Assembly: GCA_964034945.1 (NCBI GenBank)
Contig: OZ035962.1
Location: 86,344,650 to 86,408,649, forward strand
Direction of reading: 5' to 3'
From: Chrysopilus asiliformis
Lineage: Eukaryota > Arthropoda > Insecta > Diptera > Rhagionidae
DNA length: 64,000 bases
Under the pieces are notes generated by a model. The model was not told where the DNA came from and ran no database searches. It worked only from the letters and a program-made list of their open reading frames with translations. Below are positions 12,001-21,869 of this stretch, in pieces. Position 1 is the stretch's first letter, and each line of letters opens with the position of its first letter. The position numbers and the translations under genes were made by a program.

Positions 12001-15000
12001 TCGGCTTTGACTTTTCAAAGGCTAGGGTAGATATCTGTTGGCGAAAACTTTTCTTTAAAAGCTAACGTCTGTAATGATGAGAGCCGGATTCAAATCGGTT
12101 TATACCTACAGGTTAGGGGGTTGGCAGAGAGTGTATATTAGTGAGCGAATCTTTTACAAAACTTGCTCCAAATCCCTTCATAATTGTAAGAGATAGCAGG
12201 TGAGAAGATTTACGGGGAGTGGTAGATATTCACCCTTGTTCTGAGATACGGCGTTAGCCCGCTAAACGTAACGCATTCGATTCGATTCGCTACGCGATCG
12301 GTGTTCTGAAAAACGGCGTTTGCTGTTTAAAAATACGGCAAACATCGCATGCAAACGCAGTGTCAAAACTCAGCTGGTTGTATTTATTTCTTGGTTATGC
12401 AAGTGAAAGCGTTTGATTGAAGTTTGAAAATGGATTTAACACTCCCATTATATTTGTTAATGAGGCACGACGAGGTAAATTCACTGAAGAGCCAAAGAAG
12501 GTTATTGAGAGATTCTTCGAACGAAATGAAGTTAAGTGAAGACTCGTAACTATACTTTCATTTTGTCGATTAATAGGTTGAATTGTGAAGTATTAGTTGA
12601 ACTTTGAGTTCCCCTCCTATTTGAATAAAACACTTTATTAATCATGATTCATAAAATTGAAAAAATATTTGCCCCACTTGCATTTTGTCAATCACGGCCA
12701 ACACCAAACGCGAGAAAACTCAAGTGAGCAATTTAACCTCAAATATCAGCTCCCAGCGAATCTCAGAACAACAAAAATCGAATCGAATCGAATGCGTTGC
12801 TCCGCGTTCAACTCAAGTTGGTCACTGCGTATTTAAGAACAACGAAAATGGGATATCGAGTACTGATCGAGTAAATATCGAACAAACTAACGTAACGCCG
12901 TATCTCAGAACAAGGGTGATTACTGTACGGAGTTTTTTCCTACCGACAGACCTCTATAATGACGAAAATCGGATCCGAATCCCTACAGCGGTTCAAGAGT
13001 TAACCGCAAAGGGGTAAGGAGGGAGGGGGAAATTTGAAAACCAGTATAACCTATAACCGGACCGTGAACTTATAGTCGGGACAAAATTATTGCTTTAGAA
13101 GTCGGAGTCGCTAAACTATCCCAAGAGAGTTTAACAATCGGAGTCGGAGAAAATTTGTCGGCTCCAATTCCGAATCGATTATTTTACCCTCATTGGCCAC
13201 TCTCTAGTTTATTGTCCCTCTAGTTTAGGTCAACCCCAATATTTTGCAACTAAAAGCAATGTTTGATTTGTGGTTTGATTTATGATTTTTTTAGCCAAAG
13301 GATTCGGAGTCTGATTTTGAGTTAGACCTTTTATGCCCGGTTTCTCAGTGCGAGATTAAACTTTCGTTTAGTTAAACTTACAAGCAAGTTTAAACCAAGG
13401 GTTTAAACTAATGGAGTTTCTCAGTGCGATGGGAACACGCGTTTAACTAAACTAAAGATTAATATTTCCTGTCGGTTTTGTAGCCTCCTGTACAAGTAAA
13501 ATTTATTATAATTTTCTACTCCATTGATTTTCCTGTCACAATTTTGAAGTTTGTTACATGTAATTTGAACCGTGAAATATATTATAAATAAAAAAATGAG
13601 TGCAAAACGGTGTTCCAATTTTAGTTCGGTGGAAGTAAATAAATTAATGGAGTTAGTTAAAAAATATGGAAAAATAATAGAGAGCAAGAAAAGTGATACA
13701 GTTTTTCTGACTGAAAAATTGCAAACGTGGAAAACTATCACTGAAGAATTTAACTGTGCGGGTATTTCCACCTATAGAGAAATGAAAACTTTAAAAAATA
13801 AATACGAAAATATAAAAAAGACCTCGAAAAAGAAATTCGCTGAAGAGAAGAGGCAAGTGTACGCTACTGGAGGTGGAAAACCAAACGTCAAAATTCCAAA
13901 CGTCGAAATGATTTGGTCTCACACGAAACACTCTTGAAGAATACATAAGCATCGAGGCATATTCCTCATCACTTATATTTTCAATATCTGAATCCATTAT
14001 TAATCACAAACAAAAAATTACCAGGAAAATTCGTTGATAAAATCGAGAAACGAAGCACTAATATATATTTGTATTTAAACGTCCATGGCCAGTTAAGTTA
14101 AACTACGTTTAAACGTTTGGTAAAGTTTACAGTGTCACTGAAAAACATCATTTCGCCTTAAACGACAGTTTAAACTAAATTATCAGTTAAACTGAGTTTA
14201 AACTCAGACTGAGAAACCGGGCCTTAGTGCCGTTTGCACCAACAAAACTTAGCAACTTATGTACAACTTAAAAAATTTAAGTCGAAGAATTTCTACGGTT
14301 TAAGTAGGCTAACCATAACTTAATTTTTTAAGAATAATACGCGCAAACGGGCCTTAGACTTTCAGGAGTCGGAGGCGGATATTCTAAAATTTTAGGAGTC
14401 AGATATTCTAAAATTTCAGAAATCCGAGTCGAAGATTGAGCTACCGACTCTCCAGCCCTTCAATTTCTGCTGCCACAATTTCACTTTGCAATGTGAAACA
14501 AATTGATATTTTTCAGCTTCAAGTGGGTATCAAAGTTTTCGCACAACGCGCGTTTATAAATTTTTGTTCTTTTGGCAAAAATTTGAAATACAATTGTAGT
14601 ACAACTTTCAACATCTAACAAAAAAAAATCATGTGTAAAACTCAGAAAAATAAATAACCTCTAGCTTTCTGCAATTTTTCTTTATTTTAGGTCTCGATTA
14701 AACAAAAATTTCGCCTATTTTCATATCCTGTCAAAAAAATATCTCGTGGAAACAGCATTTGCCAGAACATTTCTAATTTCTTTGACGAAAATATCGAAAA
14801 AAAACTGTCTATAGTATCATTTTAATCGAGGCGAAATCTTACAGTCCGTATTCAAGTTCATAAGATTCAACAGACTCCGGTAGGCTGGTCATGTCATTCG
14901 AATGAAGTGAAAGTGACCCGGCTCGGAAAGTTTTCGGCGGTAGTTAGACCAACATGGCGACGAGGAAGACCCAATCTCAGATGGCAAGACGGCGTTGATC

Positions 15001-17555
15001 AGGACGCGAAGAGAATTGGGATGCTGGAGGACATCGGCACATGACCGGGATCTCTGGCGAGAGACATTGCGGCAGGGCAAGACCGGAAACCGATTGTGGT
15101 GCCAAGAGAGAGAGAGAAATCTTACAGTGAAAAATTGTTTCACCAAATATTGACGAGGAAATTTCGCGGATAAATAAATTATTTCCTACGATAAGCCACC
15201 GTTCACCAATACATATTTTTGGGAAACTTGAGATTCGAAAAAAAAAACGGTATGCGGTAGCTTGCTTTGATTCTTTTTCTTTTCATTGCATCGACATTTG
15301 ACGGTTCACTTGCACCTTCAGCTTCCGCCAAATATTCTGCTTAATTTTAGCCGAAGCCGAAGTTTGGCCGAAGATGTGATTTTTGGCCGAAGCTGATTAA
15401 TCGGTTCGACTCTAGTCAACAGCATAGTTTCCGAAAGGATTGAGCTAGAGATTTGAAATTTTTTTTACAGTTGTATTTCTTGTAAATAGCAAAGCTATGT
15501 TCTTGAAAGGAACCATTCCTTACCTCTCTCCCATACAAACGAAACAGTTTTTTTGCAATGTTCTCAAAGACGGTGAATCGTATCGAAGAATTTATGACGA
15601 GGAAATGAGTTTAGAATATGATTTTACATAACCGATCCATACATCAAAATCTGATCGGAAAACTCTCTCCTCTCCCACACAAATGGATTTTTTTATACCC
15701 TATGATAATCATAATAGCAGTACAGGCAAATCTCGATTATTTGAACACCTTTATTCGAAGTCCTAGTTATTTGAACCAACCATTTTTTTGTTCATTATCT
15801 CTAATATTAGAACTTTTGTTCCATTAGTTTAACTTTTATAAAATAAATCCAACTATATGTTACTAGAAGATTTTTTTGTTGCGATTATTTGAACATTTCG
15901 ATTTATTGAACAACGCTTCCACAAAATTTTCTCCATTCAAAAGAAAACCGATCCTCCCTTTTGTTAAAACTAAAAGAAACATGAAAATTTATTTGCAAGC
16001 AATGGCAAAAATCACGTCCCAAGAATCAGTCAATAAAGAAATTATCTGATTTTGGACAAATGTGAAATTTCTACCAATAATAAGTTTTGTTTTTAAATGA
16101 AATTTCCATTCCTTGCGATACTAACCCGACTCTTCTTGAGTGATTTCTCCTCATGGATGAGTAAATATAGATAAAGCTCTCTAATTTTGTCATGAATATC
16201 AAAAAATGCTGCTTTCGCTGCCGCCGCCGCTATTGAAGCAGCCGATGGACCACCGCTACTGCTAGCGCCGCTAGTCGATGGCAAATTAGACGTCGATGTT
16301 GATGGAATAGAATGGTGATGCATATGATGCAATGAAGAACTTGCCACAGATGAACTACTACTACTGGCGCCACTGGATTTACTATGTTGTCCCGCCGCGG
16401 TACCGATTCTATTGCTGCTACTGCTGGAACTGTGACTTTGCTGATGGTAGATTGGCAAGGACACACCACTAGAGCTGGCCGTCCCCCCGACTGGCAGGGG
16501 CGGTGCGCATTTGAAGGTGTTTGTCAATTTCGCCTTTTTACTAGGCGACGATGACGACAAGGACGAATTGCACAAGTTTGCACCGCTTCCAGTACTCGTA
16601 CTTTTCTCCGAGGAGCGCTTCTCTGGCTTCGCAACATTCGGTATGGTTGCGGGCAAAGAAGGCAAACTTCCGATCGGGATGGATGAGATGCTACCGACCG
16701 GAGAAGGTAGCGATGGCGATGACTGAACGGTGATTGGTGATGTGGATGTACTAAGCAGATTCTCCGGGACTACCGGCGACGGTGAGATAATGGAGTTGAT
16801 GTTGGACAGTAGACTGGGCGATGTAATCGTATTGGAAATCGGCGATATCTGATGCTGATGGACGACAGTGTCGGTCGCGACTCCGACAGCGGCCAGTAGT
16901 TCATGATCGCTAATTCCAGACGATATCGCTGAGTAGTCGGGCGGTGAATCCGCCCCATCGAGGAGATAGGGCGGCGGCTGCGGTGGCAGGTGATGGATAT
17001 TCGTTAAGGACGTCGAATGATGCAGCAAATGGTGAGATTGCGGCGTTACTTGATGGTGAAATTGTTGCTGTTGTTGCTGTTGCGATGGTGGTGGTTGCGG
17101 CTGCTGCTGTGCTGACTGATGCAACTGCTGCGGGCCACTGTTGTTGGTCGATCGCACCGAGTTCAGGGATCCTTGGACCGAAGAGCCTTTCAGTTTCAGC
17201 AGTGCATCGTTTATTATAAACTGCAATGGTAAGGGAAGATACATTAGATTAGATTAAACTGCAAGATTGTGTGAAAACAAAGCTGAAAAGTAAAAAAAAA
17301 AAACTCGGATTTTCTTGCGTGTTGACAGCCACCAAGTGAGACTGGGAAAAGTTCCCATAACCTCATTTCGTCAATCGTTGCTTCTGCTGTGTTTCATAAG
17401 ACAGCAGAAGTCGGTCTTCCGTCTGCAGAAGTTCCTCAATTAAGAAGTTCCTCCGCATTGCTGGCCAATTGGAGGCAATTTCCTCGCTTTTCTCAACTTA
17501 AATAAAAAACTAGACTTACATCAGCTTCTTGGCATGACGAGTCCAAGCTTTGCAT
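3025..17555 (-). CDS. Spt20: Spt20 homologue (SAGA complex subunit), 8 coding exons, 3' end not found
   Basis: Orthologue of human SUPT20H/p38IP, a nuclear subunit of the SAGA histone acetyltransferase co-activator. Exons on the minus strand: 17555-17520, 17220-16126, 9574-9151, 9084-8079, 8007-7302, 7230-7032, 4813-3410, 3339-3025; every junction is GT-AG and phases agree throughout, giving about 1,728 codons. The start MQSLDSSCQEAD joins to FIINDALLKL, like the human N-terminus. The Spt20 core runs over exons 2-5: IRELYLYLLIHEEKSLKKSR, LNLYPGNKGYSL, FYSGCVICQIRDFRQ, LLESQLILATAEPLCLDP and ANRYIQQFTEIF. The rest is low-complexity: Ser/Gly/Pro/His-rich inserts in exons 2-3 and long Gln/Ala/Thr/Asn-rich tracts in exons 5-8, much longer than in the human protein. 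Exon 8 ends in phase 1, so at least one more exon is expected. Identity is firm; the missing 3' end is inferred to lie beyond base 1. Confidence 0.93.
5452..5824. mobile_element. MITE with ~40-bp terminal inverted repeats, ATA target duplication
   Basis: The ends read GCGTGGTATTACA on the left and, reverse-complemented, GCGCGGTATTACA on the right. Both continue into a shared GGCAACTTTCGGGCTTA-type stretch. ATA flanks both sides. Several further copies of an AAGCC/GGCTTA motif lie just inside each end. No coding capacity. A 3-bp duplication is compatible with the Harbinger superfamily. Confidence 0.65.
6890..6965 (-). repeat. tRNA-like segment or tRNA-derived SINE head
   Basis: On the minus strand there is a perfect B-box-like GGTTCAAATCC inside a potential 5-bp arm (GTGGTTCAAATCCCACT), with a possible A-box GATAGGGAGG about 45 bases upstream. 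I could not fold a full cloverleaf with a proper acceptor stem, so a functional tRNA is unlikely; a tRNA-derived SINE or tRNA pseudogene in the intron is the better reading. Confidence 0.3.
9690..10560. repeat. Dispersed repeat with CGATAACGGTAAAAGATATC motifs
   Basis: Contains several spaced copies of a 'cgataacggtaaaagatat'-type motif. The reverse complement of the same motif recurs in 33640-33960, and a weaker form lies at 41300-41360. No ORF of note. Ends were not resolved. Confidence 0.45.
11281..11395 (+). repeat. ACTAGGGGCT...CCCCGAACCGC repeat terminus
   Basis: Shares ACTAGGGGCT-N4-CCCCGAACCGC with 33538-33585. This GC-rich end motif recurs in arthropod genomes as the edge of interspersed repeats; the class is unresolved here. 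Confidence 0.4.
11400..11814. mobile_element. Harbinger-type MITE, TTA target duplication
   Basis: Terminal inverted repeats of about 36 bp start AGTAGGGCACACATCTAT and continue AGTTTTCCAT; both ends are flanked by TTA (11397-11399, 11815-11817). Subterminal copies of CATCAGT-type motifs recur in both orientations. No coding capacity. Confidence 0.75.
12231..12918 (+). mobile_element. Decayed Harbinger-type element with a HARBI1-like N-terminal remnant
   Basis: 26-bp inverted ends (CACCCTTGTTCTGAGATACG...), flanked by ATT on both sides. A 39-codon ORF from ATG 12430 to stop 12547-12549 contains RRLLRDSSNEMKLSED, resembling the region of insect HARBI1-like nucleases that usually reads RRLLRDSSNP. 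The catalytic part is absent. Family match is from memory of the motif, so moderate. Confidence 0.6.
13334..14223 (+). mobile_element. PIF/Harbinger-type element carrying only a Myb/SANT-like gene
   Basis: Inverted ends GCCCGGTTTCTCAGT, flanked by TTA at 13331-13333 and 14224-14226, the target typical of PIF/Harbinger. Both subterminal zones hold repeated GTTTAAAC/AGTTTAAACT-type palindromes, which could be binding sites for the encoded Myb-like protein. No transposase is present. Confidence 0.8.
13596..13937 (+). CDS. Myb/SANT-like DNA-binding protein of a Harbinger element (113 aa)
   Basis: Predicted 113-residue basic protein. The N-terminal part (SSVEVNKLMELVKKYGKIIE, then TWKTITEEFN and LKNKYENIKK) follows the three-helix Myb/SANT-like pattern of the second protein encoded by PIF/Harbinger transposons and of domesticated MSANTD proteins; it ends with the usual YATGGGKP motif shortly before the stop. 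In Harbinger elements this protein binds transposon ends and helps the transposase enter the nucleus. It is shorter than typical relatives, which continue with an acidic C-terminal tail, so it may be truncated. I chose ATG 13596; no in-frame ATG precedes it. Whether it is expressed is unknown. Confidence 0.7.
   Translation: MSAKRCSNFSSVEVNKLMELVKKYGKIIESKKSDTVFLTEKLQTWKTITEEFNCAGISTYREMKTLKNKYENIKKTSKKKFAEEKRQVYATGGGKPNVKIPNVEMIWSHTKHS
14227..14353. mobile_element. Short MITE abutting the preceding element, TTA target duplication
   Basis: Inverted ends GTGCCGTTTGC / GGCCCGTTTGC, 127 bp. The left TTA (14224-14226) is the same three bases that form the right duplication of the preceding element; the right TTA is at 14354-14356. 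Confidence 0.65.
14880..15110 (+). pseudogene. LINE 3' tail remnant
   Basis: A plus-strand frame includes RRGRPNLRWQDGVDQDAKRI, the RGRPxxRWxDxVxxDxxR motif found near the C-terminus of many insect non-LTR reverse transcriptase polyproteins; a following frame gives LARDIAAGQDRKPIV. Frame breaks and stops show it is dead. Confidence 0.6.
15460..16090. other. Intronic repeat debris, no gene seen
   Basis: Contains another loose copy of the dispersed repeat at 1509-1765 (TAGAATATGATTTTACATAA region) and AT-rich sequence. Nothing coding was recognised. Confidence 0.5.
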
Positions 17556-18700
17556 TGTGCCTGGATCGTCATTCAATGCAGCAATCTAGGCTTTCCTGGG
17601 CCAGGAAATTTTCTCGATGATAGGCTCCGGCTCCTATTTTGATGATGTCGGATGATTCCTTCTCTGCAAAGAATGCAAATTTTGAATTACTTCTGGCGAA
17701 CATTCACGGGAATTTGGGAGTGTGATTTGTTGCAGTTACGCTAATGGGAGACGCATTTTTCAACATTGGATTCTTTGGGGGGATATCAACAATAATAAAA
17801 ACACAACGTTTTTAATGACAAAATTCCACAAAAAAATCGCTATTTAAACAAAAATCTGTACATGTGTGGCGATTTTGCAGCAGTTGCCGTCGTGTAGAAT
17901 GGACTAGCACCGAATATTGTATCACAATAATAGAAAATTTTGTTTTGTGGTAACTGCCGAGGCAAACATTTTTCCCGTCGTCTCCGCCCAGACTTATTAC
18001 GAACTTCGTACGATTTTGTCGAGTTTCGACGGTGTTTTGATTAATTATCGGCGAATTGGTCGCGATTGAAATTGGGATATGAATGATTTTCTGAATTGCG
18101 CGAAAATAAATTTTCTCATATGAAAAACGGATCGTGGAAGGATAAAAGAGCGAGACAAAATAGTGACTGTTTTGACAGATGAACCACTAATTCACGCACA
18201 CCATGTGAAATTCTACACCACTACACCATCGGCACGTGCATTTTCGATTTCACCGTTTTCACAGCACAAATTTCGCAAAACTATTGCTCGCAATCACCAC
18301 ACGATACGAATTTCACGCAATTCAAGTGGAATTCTGCCGTTAAACACGCAGTTTTTTCGCGAATTTTACCTGATCACAAATGTCAGAGAAGTGATGTCCA
18401 TGTGTAGAACCACTACACACATCTGTCACGCAAAAGTTTATGTGTTCATCTCACTCGCGCAACCGAATTTTCTCCGTGTCGATTTGAGTTTTTTTGGTCG
18501 AAATTATTGCACGACTTTTCCCTATTTTGTTGTTCGCACCGAAACCGTTCCGCAATTCCACTGAAAAACACCCGCAACGGTCAGATGGTCGTATCGCGAA
18601 CTATACACGATCGGATTCAGCGGTTTTCGATTGAAATTAAAAACGAAATTAAACAAAATCTAAGCGATTTTCTCACACTTGTGTTGCTCCGTTTCTAATG
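17520..18700 (-). promoter_or_regulatory. Probable 5' UTR and promoter region of Spt20
   Basis: A good splice acceptor (ctttgcag, exon from about 17663) lies 108 bases before the Spt20 ATG at 17555, which suggests a short UTR stretch spliced to an upstream noncoding exon somewhere in 17.7-18.7 kb. That stretch has many CG dinucleotides and no ORF with family resemblance. I could not place the transcription start. Confidence 0.35.
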
Positions 18701-19140
18701 CTGCCATTGGAGTTTTGCTCTATAATTCCCCTGTAAGCTATAATTCCCTCATTTTATTTCCCATTCAGATTTTTCCTTCAAGTAGAGTGCCCATGGAGTG
18801 TAGAGTGATCGATCGAATGCAAATAGACTGGTCGTGGAAGCAACAAAAAATGCATTATTTCCGTTGCATTGTGTTTTTTGAAACATGTAGTCGCAATAAA
18901 GGTCGAGGGCTATGTGCTTACGTAAAATTACCTTGTTTGTTTAGAGAAAAAACTATTATTTGGAAAAAATGTCTTCATCTGCAACTATAATTTTTCCATC
19001 TATGACTATAATTTTTCATATTCATTATAGCAAAAGTTGTGTTACGTTCGATTAATAAAATTATTCTGTTCAATTTAATTTGATCTTTATTTCATCAATT
19101 TACAATCGTCGTGTTCATACGATGGCTGATCACGAACTAA

Positions 19141-19762
19141 AGGCTCAACTATGATAGACATAAGAACGCATATGTCATTTCCAGAATAAGAAAGTCAGTG
19201 TTATTACCCACAATAGACATATGTCAAGAGTGTTGCCACTTTCAAACCTTCGTTAAACATTCGTTAAGCATGAATAATTCGATACAAATGGAACTGGCAT
19301 ATGTAAATAGTGAACATAACCTAAAATTTTTCCAAAAAGGGACTCAAGCAGGACAACAGATAGTCAAAGACATTTGTGGTCATTCTCGTATGAATAAAAA
19401 ATTGATCCCTATCAAGCCTTTTTATTTTTAAGAAGGTGACTACGTAGTATCCGTGCGTTTTCCTGTCGCGATTGATTTCTCGTACATCACATGAACGCTT
19501 CTTTCTGCTGTATCCATCCAGTTCATCTTTCAGGTCACTTAATTCTTTTAAGCACTTCACAATTTCAAATACTTCTTTAACTTTTTTCAATTCACTCATT
19601 TTTTCCTTCAACTTTGTCAATTACTATCGAGAAAAATTTGACTTTACTTATGTCAGTCTATGCCTATTATGGCTAGCTTTTATGTTGACAGCTATGTATG
19701 TCAACATTCGTTGGGAATTTGACATTTACATATGCGTTCTTATGTCTATCATAGTTGAGCCT
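19141..19762 (-). mobile_element. Internally deleted PIF/Harbinger element with transposase N-terminus
   Basis: 34-bp inverted ends AGGCTCAACTATGATAGACA... with TAA at 19138-19140 and 19763-19765. A minus-strand ORF (19620-19321) contains REINRDRKTHGYYVVTFLKI and FFIHTRMTTNVFDYLLSCLS, matching the N-terminal pattern of insect Harbinger transposases (basic stretch, N.xR..xG, DxxxFF.xxRM, FDYLL). The catalytic DDE part is missing. Confidence 0.8.
19321..19620 (-). pseudogene. Harbinger transposase N-terminal fragment (99 codons)
   Basis: Truncated ORF inside the element at 19141-19762. It starts with a Lys/Glu-rich helix (MTKLKEKMSELKKVKEVFEI) and runs into the conserved FFIHTRM / FDYLL block, stopping soon after. 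Full transposases of this family run several hundred residues and carry a DDE nuclease, which is absent. Confidence 0.7.
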
Positions 19763-19765
19763 TAA

Positions 19766-20113
19766 AGGCCCAACTATGATAGACATAAGAACGCATATGT
19801 TAATGTCAAATTCCCAACGAATGTTGACATACATAGCTGTCAACATAAAAGCTGATCTTCATTTTACCACAAGTGGAAATTAATATGGCACCAATATTAT
19901 TAAATTCACACTAAAATTTTAGGTTATGTTCACTATTTACATATGCCAGTTCCATTTGTATCGAATTATTCATGCTTAACGAATGTTTAACGAAGGTTTG
20001 AAAGTGGCAACACTTTGACACATGTCTATTGTGGGTAATAACATTGACTTTCTTATTCTGGAAATGACATATGCAGCTACATATGCGTTCTTATGTCTAT
20101 CATAGTTGAGCCT
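19766..20113. mobile_element. 348-bp deletion derivative of the same Harbinger family, inverted
   Basis: Same inverted ends (AGGCCCAACTATGATAGACA on the left). It keeps both ends of the neighbouring element in reverse order and lacks its middle. It shares the central TAA (19763-19765) with that neighbour and has its own TAA at 20114-20116, so 19141-20113 is one large imperfect palindrome. Confidence 0.8.
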
Positions 20114-20136
20114 TAATTCACAAAATACAAAGTTAC

Positions 20137-21019
20137 ATATGGTGGATCTACATTACTGAAGCATTCGACGTGTGCAAAAAATTGTATATAAATAGAAAGA
20201 GACAAATCTCTGTAATTGTCAGTGGGAAAGACAGAAGACGAGCGCGATGTTTTTATAGGTAGTTTTATAGGATATACGTCATAGGAATTTGAACCTTATT
20301 CCATGACCACAACACTCAACTTTCAAACATTAGCTAGACTTCAAAAAAATCTCCCAACCGTGTGACAGTTGACATCGTCTTTAAATATTGTAATAAAATG
20401 GATTCGGATAGCAAAAAATTACTAATCGATATAATTTTCGATGAAGATAGCACAAGTAACAGTGACAATGAAGACCGTGTCGTAAAAAAAAGAGAAAGTT
20501 CTGGGTTCATGAATATTACAAGGATCGGGACATAAATGGGGCATTTGTGAGCGTTTTTGTAGCATTACGTTGTATACGCGATCCGAGTTTCTTCTGCAAA
20601 TATTTGCGAATGACGGCCACACAATTGGAAGAGCTTCTCCAAATGGTTGGGCCATTAATTGAGAAGCAAGTAGTGATTCGCGAACCACTATGCGTAATTT
20701 TACAGCAGTCAAACAAGAAATGTCAAAACACAACTTAAATGTATTGGACCTCACTATTTGTTTACGGAGAATGTGTGAGTTTAATTTTATAGTTGCACAC
20801 GATCTTTATAGGAAAAGTTAAAGTCGTTCAACTTCATCTACAAACGCGACATCTGGCGACGTGTGCATCCTATAAAAAAAACTACAAATGCGACATCTGG
20901 CGACGTATTGAATTTTTTTTGCACACGTTCTCTCTCTTTTTTACGAAGGCCTTTTTACGTAAGTGTGTCTCTATATTTTTGCACATGTCGAATGCTTCAG
21001 TAATGGAGATCCACCATAT
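20137..21019 (+). mobile_element. Second decayed Harbinger family with frameshifted transposase
   Basis: About 40-bp inverted ends (ATATGGTGGATCT, CATTACTGAAGCATTCGAC). Between them, ATG 20398 opens MDSDSKKLLIDIIFDEDSTS; after a run of A's near 20486 the conserved part continues in another frame as KFWVHEYYKDRD, CKYLRMTATQLEELLQMVGP. The frame change and later stops break the gene. An internal direct repeat (GCGACATCTGGCGACGT, twice near 20845-20905) is present. The target duplication is unclear. Confidence 0.7.
20398..20738 (+). pseudogene. Harbinger transposase N-terminal pseudogene
   Basis: N-terminal transposase homology (acidic start, FWVH, RxFxFCKYLRM, LLQMVGP) split between two frames at the poly-A run near 20486. 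The rest of the gene is not present before the right terminal repeat. Confidence 0.65.
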
Positions 21020-21153
21020 AAACTTGAATATCTCTAAAGAATATATTTAAAAAATTCACAAACTTTCATTTCTGTAAACCATTTCTGTAAAGTTTTATAA
21101 TCGCACCACAATGGGAACTTTTTTTTTTGACATTTGTGACTTTTTTAACATAA

Positions 21154-21540
21154 AGCTAGAACCTGAATCGTATGTCGATGCGTCCGTCATGCGTGCGTCC
21201 GGTTGACAGTTCGATGCGGTGACAGTTGGGTACGGCAACGAATCTGGAGTTAATTCATTGTTTTGCACTTCTGCTATTTAATTCATTGTTTTGCACTTCT
21301 CGTCGAAACAATTACTTTGAATTTGTTCCATACAATAAAAATCGTAAACAAATTTTTTTGCGAAATGACATTTCCGTGCGTTGCCGCATGTAAAAGTAGA
21401 AAGTCGACCTACTCTATGCGGTTGCCGCATTGGAAAACGTATTATTAGGGGAGTACTCATAGCAGCCCGTTGATTTTAATCGAACTGTCAACGTGACGGA
21501 CGCATGACGGACGCATGGACGTACGATTCAGGTTCTACCT
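21154..21540 (+). mobile_element. MITE with 55-bp inverted repeats, TAA duplication and THAP-like fragment
   Basis: Ends AGCTAGAACCTGAATCGTA and (right, reversed) AGGTAGAACCTGAATCGTA, followed by GATGCGTCCGTCATGCGT-type sequence. TAA flanks at 21151-21153 and 21541-21543. An ORF at 21365-21448 (27 codons) reads MTFPCVAACKSRKST..., like the start of a THAP zinc finger (C-x3-C spacing, basic), then stops. Confidence 0.65.
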
Positions 21541-21869
21541 TAATGCGAGTAATTATTAACCGCGCCCTATGACATCAGAGAGACTTTAAGCCAATAAAAT
21601 AATTTTACTGTCGCTGTCGCTGTCGGCTATTGTAATACCCACTTTATTGAGCCTTGTAAATCCCACTTATCTAGCTGGTCTTTAGGGTATTTTCGCAGCA
21701 AAATTACAACAAAAAAAAAACTTAAACGTCAAATAGAAAAATAAATTGGGCTCTGATTCGATTGGAATTTCGTGTTTAGTACGAGAGGAGGGCAAAATAA
21801 CTCGGTAAGAAGGAGGCGAAGGAATCTCAACATTATTTAATTCGTGGCGATTTGTTTTTAGTGTGGAAA

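Larger units (their letters stand above)
9575..16125 (-). other. Intron 2 of Spt20, 6.6 kb, transposon-rich
   Basis: Donor GTTAGT at 16125, acceptor TTTCAG ending at 9575; it interrupts the conserved Spt20 core between residues equivalent to human KKLR and NLLE. Contents: dispersed repeats (9690-10560, 10560-10790, 11281-11395, 15460-15700), Harbinger-type elements (11400-11814, 12231-12918, 13334-14223, 14227-14353) and a LINE tail (14880-15110). Confidence 0.9.
17664..21869. other. Intergenic region between divergent Spt20 and Fgop2
   Basis: Spt20 and Fgop2 are head to head with about 4.2 kb between them. The centre (19.1-21.5 kb) is four Harbinger-type elements. ORFs at 18163-18564 and 18679-18990 show no recognisable family and are probably chance. 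Confidence 0.6.

Noticed and set aside
13421..13771. Minus-strand ORF across the Myb-like gene
   Set aside because: Hydrophobic shadow frame antisense to the Myb/SANT-like ORF.
16511..17219. Plus-strand and second-frame ORFs over Spt20 exon 2
   Set aside because: Shadows of the long exon; the minus-strand frame is joined to neighbours in phase and carries the conserved IRELYLY block.
18163..18564. 133-codon plus-strand ORF upstream of Spt20
   Set aside because: No domain, signal or compositional hint; it lies in the probable 5' noncoding region of Spt20 and is likely chance.
20422..20754. Minus-strand ORFs over the 20.4-kb element
   Set aside because: Antisense to the frameshifted Harbinger transposase, which has recognisable FWVH and CKYLRM blocks.
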